A DNA stretch of 64,000 bases, taken from positions 1 through 64,000 of the forward strand of contig JBOHRW010000224.1 in assembly GCA_050732935.1 (NCBI GenBank), in the 5' to 3' direction. Below the pieces are notes generated by a model. That model was not told where the DNA came from. It saw only the letters and a list, made by a program, of their open reading frames with translations, and did no database searches. The translations under genes and the position numbers were made by a program. Origin of the DNA: DASRVA01 sp050732935 (GTDB lineage Bacteria > Gemmatimonadota > Gemmatimonadetes > JACCXV01 > JAHWKZ01). This document shows, piece by piece, positions 25,641 through 33,226 of this stretch. Each line of letters starts with the position of its first letter. Position 1 is the first letter of the stretch.

Positions 25641-26268
25641 CCGACCCGCCTGTCATGGGCACGAACCGGACCCCGATCAGCCGCTCCGAGACGAAGCCGG
25701 ATCCGGTCCTGCGCCAGCGGACGATCCGCTGGGTGACCCCCTTGCCGACCGGCGCGACGAGTCGCCCGCCGGGAGCGAGCTGCTCGAAGAGGGCGTCGGG
25801 AACGGACGGCGGCGAGGCGGTCAGGACGATCGCGTCGAACGGGGCCGCCCGCGGCAGGCCCTGATGCGCATCGGCAGCCACGACCCTGACGTTGTGGTAG
25901 CCGAGCCGGCGCAGCGTTCGGGCCGCCACCTTCGCCAGCGATGACACGATCTCGATCGAGAACACCTCGCGGGCGATCTCGGCCAGCACCGCAGTCTGAT
26001 AGCCCGAGCCGGTGCCCACTTCCAGCACGCGGTCGTCCGGGCCGATCTCGAGCGCGGCGGTCATGTAGGCCACGATGTAGGGCTGGCTGATCGTCTGCCC
26101 CTGGCCGATCGGCAGGGGACGGTCCTCGTACGCGAGATCCAGGTACTCGGGCGGAACGAACTCATGGCGAGGGACGCTGTACATGGCGCCCAGGACGGCC
26201 GGGTCGCGGATCCCCCGGTCGGCGATCTGACGCCGCAGCATCCGCTGACGGGCGTCCTCGAATTCGAT
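25621..26268 (-). CDS. pcm: Protein-L-isoaspartate O-methyltransferase
   Basis: The enzyme methylates isoaspartyl residues in damaged proteins using SAM. Diagnostic segments are VPRHEFVPPEYLDLAYEDRP, GQGQTISQPYIVAYM, the SAM-binding VLEVGTGSGYQTAVLAEIA and the C-terminal QLAPGGRLVAPVG. The frame extends up to 26340, but a perfect AGGAGG (26276-26281), placed just after the stop of the TPR gene, lies 7 bases before an in-frame ATC at 26266-26268. The next canonical codon is ATG 26241, 34 bases from that site. Starting at ATC gives 215 residues, the usual family length. Identity is firm; use of ATC is inferred. Confidence 0.92.
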   Translation of the reverse strand: MEFEDARQRMLRRQIADRGIRDPAVLGAMYSVPRHEFVPPEYLDLAYEDRPLPIGQGQTISQPYIVAYMTAALEIGPDDRVLEVGTGSGYQTAVLAEIAREVFSIEIVSSLAKVAARTLRRLGYHNVRVVAADAHQGLPRAAPFDAIVLTASPPSVPDALFEQLAPGGRLVAPVGKGVTQRIVRWRRTGSGFVSERLIGVRFVPMTGGSGEARGR

Positions 26269-26297
26269 GGCTTCGCCTCCTGTCCCGAGATCGGACC

Positions 26298-26768
26298 TCA
26301 GCGGACGGATGCCAGGAGCTGGGCCGCCCGTTCGCGCCACTCCGGATACGGTCCGAGCAGGGTCTCGGCCTTCTCCAGGACGCCGACCGCCTGCGCCCGG
26401 TCGCCCAGCTCGATCCGGGCCCGGCCCAGATAGTAGTACGCGAAGCCGTTGGTGGGGTCGATCCGGGTGGCACGCTCGAAGCGGCGAACCGCCTCGCCCG
26501 CCCGGCCGGTGATCAGGTAGCCCTTGCCCTCCTCGACGACCTGCAGGCTGGCCTCCCGCGCGAGCGTGCCCGCCCCGGCATCCTCGGCCAGCGCGCGGTC
26601 GGTCGAGATTTCACGCGGCTCCTCCTCCATCGCCCCCGACCGATCATCGGATTCCGCCGTCGGTGACGGGCGGCGATCGGGCGTCGCTCGTGGCGGCTCG
26701 CGTTCCGCCCCCCCGCACCCCACCACGACGACCATCACGATCAGAAGGGTCAGAACCAAGACGCGCAC
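26298..26768 (-). CDS. TPR-repeat lipoprotein
   Basis: The 156-residue protein begins with a hydrophobic signal sequence ending in a lipobox-like VVVGC (near residue 18), followed by a Pro/Arg/Glu-rich linker. The C-terminal 90 residues form about two TPR units (KGYLITGRAGEAVRRFERAT, then NGFAYYYLGRARIELGDRAQ). TPR lipoproteins usually serve as scaffolds for envelope complexes. GTG 26768 is chosen because it lies 4 bases after the PBP1B stop and directly starts the signal sequence. Its location between PBP1B and pcm suggests a role alongside cell-wall synthesis, but this is only context. Confidence 0.78.
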   Translation of the reverse strand: MRVLVLTLLIVMVVVVGCGGAEREPPRATPDRRPSPTAESDDRSGAMEEEPREISTDRALAEDAGAGTLAREASLQVVEEGKGYLITGRAGEAVRRFERATRIDPTNGFAYYYLGRARIELGDRAQAVGVLEKAETLLGPYPEWRERAAQLLASVR

Positions 26769-26772
26769 CTCG

Positions 26773-29070
26773 TCAGAAGATCCACCAGCCGTCGCTTTCA
26801 CCGTGCAGATGACACTCCTCCTGGGGCTCTGTGCCCTCCACGAACACCTCGAAGCGGGTGGTCGGGCATCCCGGCCCGGCGAGCTCGCCGGTCTCGGGGT
26901 CGACCTCGACGAGCACGATGTTCCGGGGGGCTGGGAACTCGGGGCTGCGGTCGCCGTAGCCGGAGCGCTTCATGAACTCCACCCAGATGGGGAGCGCCGC
27001 GCGATCGCCGTGCAGGCCGATCGGGCCGTTGTCGTCGTAGCCCACCCACACCAGCGCCACCAGCTCGGTCGTGTAGCCGACGAACCAGGCGTCCCGGGTA
27101 TCGTTCGTGGTCCCGGTCTTCCCGGCGGCGTGACCTCCATAGCCGAGCGCGCGCGAGCGGCGCGCGGTGCCGCTGTCGAAGACGTCCTTCAGCATGTCGT
27201 TGACGAGATAGACCGCGTCGGCCGGGAGCACTCGATCCATGCTGACCTCGCGATGCTGGACGACCTCTCCGCCTTCATCCACCGCCGCCAGGATCGACAG
27301 CGGCTGGGTCCGGATCCCGCCGTTGGCCAGCGTGGCGTAGGCCGAGGCGAGCTCCAGGGGACTGACCTCGAACGCGCCCAGGGCTAGCGAGGGAAGCGGC
27401 CGCAGGCGGCTCTCGATGCCCGCCTCCCTGGCGGTCCGCGTTACGCGGCTGAGCCCCACCGAAAGGGCCAGCCGGCTGGTGGCCACGTTCATGGACTGCG
27501 AGAGCGCGTTCCGCAGCGTTACGGTGCCGTGATAGGTCTGGTCGTAGTTCTCGGGCGACCACGTCTGACCGGCGCTCACGACCTCGAACGGCTCGTCCTC
27601 GATCGTGCTCGCGGGGCTCCAGCGCCCGGGCGTCAGGAAAGCCGTCAGGTAGACGAACGGCTTGAACGTCGACCCCGGCTGCCGGCGGGCCTGCTCGGCC
27701 CGATTGAACTGCGAATCCTGGTAGTCGCGCCCCCCGATCATCGCGCGGACAAAGCCGGTCTGCGGGTCGAGCACCACGACCGCACCCTGGAGCTCGCCCT
27801 GGCGCCTCGCGAGCCGCGGGTAGCCCTCCTCGAGGTGCGCCAGACCCTCGACCAGCGCCTCGCGGGCAGCGATCTGCTGGCCCATGTCGAGCGTGGTGAA
27901 GATGCGCAGCCCCTGGCTCTGCAGCAGCCGGCGCGGATAGCGGTCGGCCAGCTCGCGCAGGACGTAGTCCACGAAGTAGGGGGCGTCGTTGACGCGGGCG
28001 TCGCGTCGGCGGACGGCCAGCGGCGTGCCCCGGGCCCGGGCGAACTGGTCGTCGGTGATCCGCTCCTGGTCGTGCATGAGCCCGAGCACGAGGTCCCGAC
28101 GCTGCGTGGCGACCTCGGGGTTCTGCGCGGGGTTGTAGCGCCTGGGATCGCGGATCAGCCCGGCCAGGGTGGCGGCCTCGGCAAGGTCGATCTCGCGGAC
28201 CGACTTACCGAAGTAGTGCTGCGAGGCCTCCTCGATTCCCATGATCGAGCTGGCGCCATGCTGGCCGAAATAGATCTCGTTCAGGTACGCCTGCAGAATC
28301 TCCCGCTTCGAGTACTTGAATTCCAGGATCGCCGCCATCAGCGCTTCCTTGATCTTGCGCTCGTAGGTCCGCTCTGCGGACAGGTAGTAGTTCTTCACGA
28401 GCTGCTGGGTGATCGTGGAGCCGCCCTGGACCGTCTCACCCGCGCGGAGGTTGGCTACGGCCGCCCCGACGACACGAATGGGGTCGATGCCGGGATGCGC
28501 GTAGAACCGGGCGTCTTCGACCGCCAGGATCGCGTCCACGACGTGCTGCGGAACCTCCTGCAGGTCGACCGGCGTGCGATCCTCCATGTGCTGGTCGAAG
28601 ATGACGCCGATCACCTCGGGCTCGAGGGCGGCGCTCGCCAGGGTCTCGCCGGTGCGAGCCTGGGTCAGGCTCCGGATCGTCCCGCCTCCCATCTCGATCC
28701 GGATCGGGATCGGCGGGTTGGCGCCGTCGGGATACGCGAAAGCGTGGAGATAGACCAGCCACTCCGAGTCCTCGGACGCGTACTCGCCCGGATCGTCCAC
28801 GCCGCCGGCCTGCTCCAGGTAACCCAGCCGCCTGAGCCGGGCCTCGAAATCCTCTGCGTCGATCCGCCGGCCGGGGTAGAGAAGGTAGGCGTCGGAGTAG
28901 ACCCTCGAGGGCAGGTTCCACTTCCGCCCCTCCCACTTGGCCGTGACCTGCCGCTCCAGCACCACGACCCAGGCCGCCAGCGCGATCGCGAGGACAACGA
29001 GGGCCAGGGGCAGGGCGAGGATCGCCCGGCGGGGGATGCGCTGGAGGAGCCGGGGGAAGGATCGGGTCAT
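26773..29070 (-). CDS. Class A penicillin-binding protein, PBP1B type
   Basis: The 765-residue bifunctional enzyme polymerises and cross-links peptidoglycan. It has one N-terminal membrane helix (residues 19-37), a UB2H-like domain (about 60-160, starting NLPSRVYSDAYLLYPG) as in E. coli PBP1B, a GT51 glycosyltransferase with catalytic Glu in AVEDARFYAHPG (near 184) and GGSTITQQLVKNYYL, and a transpeptidase domain with SxxK as PGSTFKPFVY (near 466), SxN as LSQSMN and KTGTTNDTRDAWF (near 650). All active residues are intact. It is the first gene of the minus-strand run that continues with the TPR lipoprotein, pcm and M48. No LpoB homologue is recognised; the adjacent TPR lipoprotein is a possible activator. 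Confidence 0.95.
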   Translation of the reverse strand: MTRSFPRLLQRIPRRAILALPLALVVLAIALAAWVVVLERQVTAKWEGRKWNLPSRVYSDAYLLYPGRRIDAEDFEARLRRLGYLEQAGGVDDPGEYASEDSEWLVYLHAFAYPDGANPPIPIRIEMGGGTIRSLTQARTGETLASAALEPEVIGVIFDQHMEDRTPVDLQEVPQHVVDAILAVEDARFYAHPGIDPIRVVGAAVANLRAGETVQGGSTITQQLVKNYYLSAERTYERKIKEALMAAILEFKYSKREILQAYLNEIYFGQHGASSIMGIEEASQHYFGKSVREIDLAEAATLAGLIRDPRRYNPAQNPEVATQRRDLVLGLMHDQERITDDQFARARGTPLAVRRRDARVNDAPYFVDYVLRELADRYPRRLLQSQGLRIFTTLDMGQQIAAREALVEGLAHLEEGYPRLARRQGELQGAVVVLDPQTGFVRAMIGGRDYQDSQFNRAEQARRQPGSTFKPFVYLTAFLTPGRWSPASTIEDEPFEVVSAGQTWSPENYDQTYHGTVTLRNALSQSMNVATSRLALSVGLSRVTRTAREAGIESRLRPLPSLALGAFEVSPLELASAYATLANGGIRTQPLSILAAVDEGGEVVQHREVSMDRVLPADAVYLVNDMLKDVFDSGTARRSRALGYGGHAAGKTGTTNDTRDAWFVGYTTELVALVWVGYDDNGPIGLHGDRAALPIWVEFMKRSGYGDRSPEFPAPRNIVLVEVDPETGELAGPGCPTTRFEVFVEGTEPQEECHLHGESDGWWIF

Positions 29071-29176
29071 GGGCGAGCGTTCGCGATGGGGCGGGTTTCG
29101 TGGGTACTTCCGGATCGACGGCTAATCTACACCCGATTCCGGGAAAAGATGCAGCCGGCGATCCAGTCGTGTCCGA

Positions 29177-31159
29177 TCAGCGCGGGACGCCGGCCGTCAG
29201 GACCGGCTCGAGATCGGCCGGGTCGATGGGTCTGGAGAAGAAGTACCCCTGCGCATACTCGCATTCGATCCCCTGGAGGAACTCCACCTGGGCGAGCGTC
29301 TCCGTACCCTCGGCGATGACGTCCAGGCGCAGCGTCCGCGCCAGCCCCATGATCGTGCGCACGATCTCCCGGCTCTCCATGTCGTGCTCGATGGTGGCGA
29401 TGAAGGAGCGGTCGATCTTGAGAGTGTCCACAGGGAAGCGCTTGAGATAGGCCAGCGAGGAGAAACCCGTCCCGAAATCGTCGATGCTGATGCGCACCCC
29501 GGCGTCCTTGAGGCGCGTGAAGACGGTTTGGGTATGCCGGGCGTCGTCCATGGCCGCGTTCTCGGTGACCTCGAGCCGCAGGGTCTCTGACGAGAGGCCC
29601 GTTTCGCTCAGGACCTCGAGCACGAGGCGGTCGAAGTTCGGCATGGCGAACTGCCGCGCCGAGAAGTTCACGCTCATGCTCATCGCCCGCTCGGGCGGCA
29701 GGATACGGTTCCATCGGGCGAGCTGCTGACAGGCTTCCTCGAGGCCCCACTGCCCCATCGGCAGGATGAGGCCCGTCTCCTCGGCTACCGGGATGAATTC
29801 CCCTGGCATGACGAGCTTTCCGGATCTGGGCCATCGGATGAGGGCTTCGACTCCGGTGATGTCGCCGCTGGGGAGCGAGACGATGGGCTGGTAATGGAGG
29901 CGAAACTCCTTGCGCTCGATGGCCTGGCGCAGGTCGACCTCGAGTTGCAGTCGTCGCACCGCCTGCTCGTGCATGGTGAGGTCGAAGACCGCGCAGCCGC
30001 CCTTCCCCCGACTCCTGGCCCGGTCGAGCGCGAGATGGGCCGCCCGCAGGTGCTCCTCGGGGATTTCGTCGCCGGGCGAGCTGAGGGAGATCCCGACGCT
30101 GGCGCTGACGAGGATCGGATGCCCGGCGAGCAGGAAGGGCCGGGCGAGCCGTTCCTGGATCCGGCGCGCCACGCGGACTGCGTCGCTGGCGTCGTGGAGG
30201 TTCTCGATCATGATCATGAACTCGTCGCCGGCCAGGTGAGCCAGTGGGCCCGAGCTTCCTCCGCCTTCCTCCACCGGCCGGGCGACCGTGTCCTCGCTTC
30301 GCAGGCATTCTCTCAAGCGTTCCCCGATCTCGACGATGAGTCGGTCCCCGAGGGCGTGACCCAGAGTGTCGTTGAGACGTCGAAAGCCATCCACGTCGAC
30401 GAGAAGGAGCGCGAACCGGTAGGTGGGATGACGGCGCGCCCGTCCGATGGCCTGCTTGATCAGCTCCAGGATGAACGATCGGTTGGGCAGCGCGGTCAAC
30501 GGATCGTGGAGCGCGTGGTAGCGGAGCCGTTCCTCGGCGTCTGCGCGCTCGACGACCCGTCCCAGGAGCGCGCCCACGTAGGTCATCATCTCGAGCCACG
30601 TGTCGTCCGCCCGACGCACGCGCTCGCCGTAAAACTCGAGGACGCCGACGACCTCCGAGGCGGCCAGCATGGGGAAGGCGAACCCGGCGCTGAGACCGGC
30701 CTCCGTCGCCGCCAGGGCGCGTGGGGAGCCGGTGTGTTCCTGGAGATCGCTCACCCAGACGGGACGGCCCTCGGCTGCAACCCGATCGGGGAGCTCCTTC
30801 CCAAGGCGTAGATCCCCGTTCTCCGTCAGCGCCTGGAAAGCCGCGTAGCGGTCCGGATGGGCGAGGTACCAGACGCCGGTCGGCTCGAGCCGATCGTGCC
30901 GGCGAAGCCAGGCGAGTCCGACCGGACAGCGGGTGAAAGTGCAGATCTCCTCGAGCGCGCGGCCGATCGCTTCTTCGACCGAAGTGGACTCGTTGGCGAC
31001 CGTCGCCAGCTTCTTCAGGAGGGCGATCTGGCGCTCCCGGTCGCGCAGCGCCCGCAGACCGAGACGCAGGCTGGACTCGGCTTCCAGACGGCGCCTCCGC
31101 TCCCGCTGCAAGCGGTCCCGAAGGGAGACGCTTTGATGGATGAAAACGTTTTCAGACAA
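29177..31159 (-). CDS. GAF-GGDEF-EAL cyclic-di-GMP signalling protein
   Basis: About 660 residues: a coiled-coil N-terminus (RLQRERRRRLEAESSLRLGL), a GAF domain, a GGDEF domain and an EAL domain. The EAL domain is complete (GVEALIRW, NFSARQFAM, LEVTENAAM, DDFGTGFSS, LKIDRSF), so c-di-GMP hydrolysis is likely. The GGDEF signature is AGDEF, preceded by about 14 extra residues after the RSED (RxxD-like) site. That makes cyclase activity uncertain. No membrane helix is visible, so it is cytoplasmic. TTG 31159 is chosen because AGGAGG (31166-31171 on this strand) lies at good spacing; ATG 31180 would put that site inside the gene. The M19 dipeptidase gene lies upstream on the same strand. Confidence 0.9.
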   Translation of the reverse strand: MSENVFIHQSVSLRDRLQRERRRRLEAESSLRLGLRALRDRERQIALLKKLATVANESTSVEEAIGRALEEICTFTRCPVGLAWLRRHDRLEPTGVWYLAHPDRYAAFQALTENGDLRLGKELPDRVAAEGRPVWVSDLQEHTGSPRALAATEAGLSAGFAFPMLAASEVVGVLEFYGERVRRADDTWLEMMTYVGALLGRVVERADAEERLRYHALHDPLTALPNRSFILELIKQAIGRARRHPTYRFALLLVDVDGFRRLNDTLGHALGDRLIVEIGERLRECLRSEDTVARPVEEGGGSSGPLAHLAGDEFMIMIENLHDASDAVRVARRIQERLARPFLLAGHPILVSASVGISLSSPGDEIPEEHLRAAHLALDRARSRGKGGCAVFDLTMHEQAVRRLQLEVDLRQAIERKEFRLHYQPIVSLPSGDITGVEALIRWPRSGKLVMPGEFIPVAEETGLILPMGQWGLEEACQQLARWNRILPPERAMSMSVNFSARQFAMPNFDRLVLEVLSETGLSSETLRLEVTENAAMDDARHTQTVFTRLKDAGVRISIDDFGTGFSSLAYLKRFPVDTLKIDRSFIATIEHDMESREIVRTIMGLARTLRLDVIAEGTETLAQVEFLQGIECEYAQGYFFSRPIDPADLEPVLTAGVPR

Positions 31160-31256
31160 GCTCGTCGACCTCCTCGACATGGGAACCGCGAGGTGAACTG
31201 CGGCAAGAACCAAGCCCCGCGCGCCCGCTTGGGGGGTCGGCGCGCGAACTCCCGTG

Positions 31257-32231
31257 TCAGCCGGATCGGACGGGCTCGTCCAGCCCCTCGAGGGCGCGGA
31301 GCCAGTTGCCGCCGAGGATCGCCTCCAGGTCGTTCCCTTCGTATCCGCGTCGCTCCAGCTCGGCCGCGATGAGGGGGAAGTCCTGCGCGCCTCGGAAGCC
31401 TTCCGGCAGTGACGGGATTCCGTCGAGGTCCGAGCCGAGCGCGATGTGCGGGAGACCGGCCACCTGGACCGCCCGGTCGATGTGATCGACGACGACCGTC
31501 CAGTCGCAGGTCCGGGCATCGGGTGCGAGGTAAGGTGGGAAGAAGTTGATCCCCGCCAGACCGCCCTTCTCGGCCAGGCCGCGGAGCTGATCATCGGAGA
31601 GGTTCCGCGGATGCGGGCCACCGGCCTCGGTCGCCGAGTGGCTCACGACCGGTGGTCGGGCGGAGCGATCGAGGACCTCCCAGAAGGTCTCGGGGGAGGC
31701 GTGGGCGAGGTCCACCAGGACGCCCGCGCGATCGAGCTCGTCGACGAGGTGTTTCCCGAGCTCCGAGAGCCCACCGTGGAGCCGTTCGGCTCCGGCGGCG
31801 TCGGCGAAGGCGTTGCTGTTCATCCAGGTCAGGGTCAGGTAGCGCGCCCCGAGCGAGTGGAGGCGGATCACGTTGCCGAGATCGTCGTCCAGCGCCTGCG
31901 CGTTCTCGACGCCGGCGAGCAGGGCGGTTCGTCCCTCGGCGACGGCGCGTCGCAGTTCGTTCGCGGTCGTGACGTACCGGGCGCGGTCGGGGTGGGCCTC
32001 GGCGGTCCCCCGGATCGCCGCGAGAAGCCGCTCCGCCCGGGGCAGGCGGCGCCCAAAGGGGATCGTGGGATCGATCCACGCGGCCATGAAGACCGCGTCC
32101 ACTCGTCCTTCCCGCAGACGGACCAGGTCGACGTGACCCTCGTCCAATCGCGCGCCGATGTCGACGCCGTCGTCGACGATCCGGAGCGGCGTGTCCATGT
32201 GGCCATCGATGAGGAGAAAAGCGCCGTACAC
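31257..32231 (-). CDS. M19 family membrane-dipeptidase-like peptidase
   Basis: The 324-residue enzyme has the first metal motif DGHMDTPL, the bridging Glu in LAGVENAQAL, LTLTWMNSNAFADAAG, VDLAHASPETFWEVLD and SHSATEAGGPHPRNLSDDQL, and ALGSDLDGI near the end. These match the binuclear-zinc renal dipeptidase family (Xaa-D-dipeptides and related). No signal peptide is present, so it is probably cytoplasmic in spite of the family name. The GTG start at 32231 has only a distant AAAGGA. It is transcribed away from the marR gene, sharing the 267-base intergenic region. Confidence 0.9.
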   Translation of the reverse strand: MYGAFLLIDGHMDTPLRIVDDGVDIGARLDEGHVDLVRLREGRVDAVFMAAWIDPTIPFGRRLPRAERLLAAIRGTAEAHPDRARYVTTANELRRAVAEGRTALLAGVENAQALDDDLGNVIRLHSLGARYLTLTWMNSNAFADAAGAERLHGGLSELGKHLVDELDRAGVLVDLAHASPETFWEVLDRSARPPVVSHSATEAGGPHPRNLSDDQLRGLAEKGGLAGINFFPPYLAPDARTCDWTVVVDHIDRAVQVAGLPHIALGSDLDGIPSLPEGFRGAQDFPLIAAELERRGYEGNDLEAILGGNWLRALEGLDEPVRSG

Positions 32232-32458
32232 TGGAGGAATATCGTCCTTTGTAAGCCCGCAGACAGTTGGTGCCGATTGGACGATTCAATCTCATTGGTC
32301 GACGCTCGACGACGAGCTGAGGCAGGAACTTTCCAGGCGTGATAGCCGCTGGCGCAGCGACCCGCTGGAGCGAAACCCGGTCGAGCCCGAGTCCGTTTGA
32401 ACTTCTGACAGCCCGCTCTCGTTGATTGACGAAACCGGGGGTGTTTTCGGTCCTTGGA

Positions 32459-32488
32459 TTGACACCCTACTATTAGGACTCTTATAAT
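32459..32488 (+). promoter_or_regulatory. Consensus sigma-70 promoter of marR
   Basis: TTGACA (32459-32464) and TATAAT (32483-32488) are both perfect hexamers, 18 bases apart. Transcription would start about 32495, only a few bases before the ATG at 32499, so the transcript is nearly leaderless. An imperfect inverted repeat (CTATTAG at 32470-32476 against CTTATAATTAG at 32481-32491) lies across the spacer and the -10 box. It is a candidate autoregulatory MarR operator. Confidence 0.8.
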
Positions 32489-32498
32489 TAGCCGCCCT

Positions 32499-32996
32499 AT
32501 GAAAAAGCGAGAGAACGCCGTCGGACCCGCCGACGAGTGCCAGACCATCGGGCAATACCGGGATGGCCGGCTTGGTCCCTCGATCCTCTGCCTCGCCCGC
32601 CTCGTTGAGCGCCGGCTCATGCACTCGCTCGCCCGAGCCGGGCTGGGGCTCACGCCGGCACAGGCGCGGATCCTGGTCACGCTCCACTTCAACGGCCCGC
32701 TCAGCCAGCAGGAGCTGGCGTCGCGCCTCGACGTGGAGCCCTCGACGATCGTCGGCACCCTGGACGTCCTGGAGCGCGACGGCCTTGCCCGGCGCGAGCC
32801 GAATCCCAGCGACCGTCGCGCACACGTCGTTCACATGACGGAGGCCGGCGAGACGCTGCTGCCGTCCCTCTTCGGGCTGTTGGACGTCGTGGATACGGAA
32901 CTCGTGGAATGGCTTCCCGAGCGTGAGCGCTCCCGCCTCCAGGGATCGCTGAGCCGCCTGATCGAACGCCTCTCCGCGCGGGAGGAGGCATGTTGA
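32499..32996 (+). CDS. MarR-family transcriptional regulator
   Basis: The 165-residue winged-helix regulator has dimerisation helices at both ends and a central DNA-binding part: LTPAQARILVTLHFNGPLSQ, QELASRLDVEPSTIVGTLDV and the wing REPNPSDRRAHVVHMTEAG. The DRRAH wing and the D-x-R pattern are typical of MarR. The gene lies immediately upstream of a tolC-MFP-RND operon on the same strand, so it most likely represses efflux until a ligand binds. The perfect promoter overlapping a palindrome suggests autoregulation. There is no Shine-Dalgarno, in keeping with a near-leaderless mRNA. Confidence 0.92.
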   Translation: MKKRENAVGPADECQTIGQYRDGRLGPSILCLARLVERRLMHSLARAGLGLTPAQARILVTLHFNGPLSQQELASRLDVEPSTIVGTLDVLERDGLARREPNPSDRRAHVVHMTEAGETLLPSLFGLLDVVDTELVEWLPERERSRLQGSLSRLIERLSAREEAC

Positions 32997-33013
32997 CCGG
33001 TTCACGGCGGCCG

Positions 33014-33047
33014 AAAAAAAGGCGGCCCGCCGATCGGTCGGGCCGCC
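33014..33047 (-). terminator. Intrinsic terminator pointing to the minus strand
   Basis: A perfect 9-base-pair stem (GGCGGCCCG at 33021-33029 with CGGGCCGCC at 33039-33047) is flanked on its left by seven A (33014-33020). These become a T tract when read on the minus strand. No minus-strand gene lies to its right before 39.9 kb, so it would stop antisense transcription coming from the tolC leader or beyond. On the plus strand it has no T tract. Confidence 0.7.
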
Positions 33048-33049
33048 CG

Positions 33050-33226
33050 GATGCGGCCCCTGCCGGGTCAAACAGGAGCCGCGTGGTTGATCCCCGAAAG
33101 GGGGGCTTCCAGGGATCGGGCCAGGCTGTGGACTGCGCGTCGGCGGCAGGGCTGCCGGCGACGCCCCTGGCATTCATCAAAAGAGACGAAGCGGCGATAC
33201 GGTTTATTCAACCAGATGGGCCAACG
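33050..33226 (+). promoter_or_regulatory. Structured leader upstream of the tolC-type gene
   Basis: Between the marR hairpin and the tolC ATG there are two further predicted hairpins. One is CCCC-GAAA-GGGG (33092-33103). The other is a 12-pair stem with one mismatch (33138-33149 with 33152-33163). No T tract follows either, and no known riboswitch was recognised. This leader could hold a control element of the efflux operon. Confidence 0.35.
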
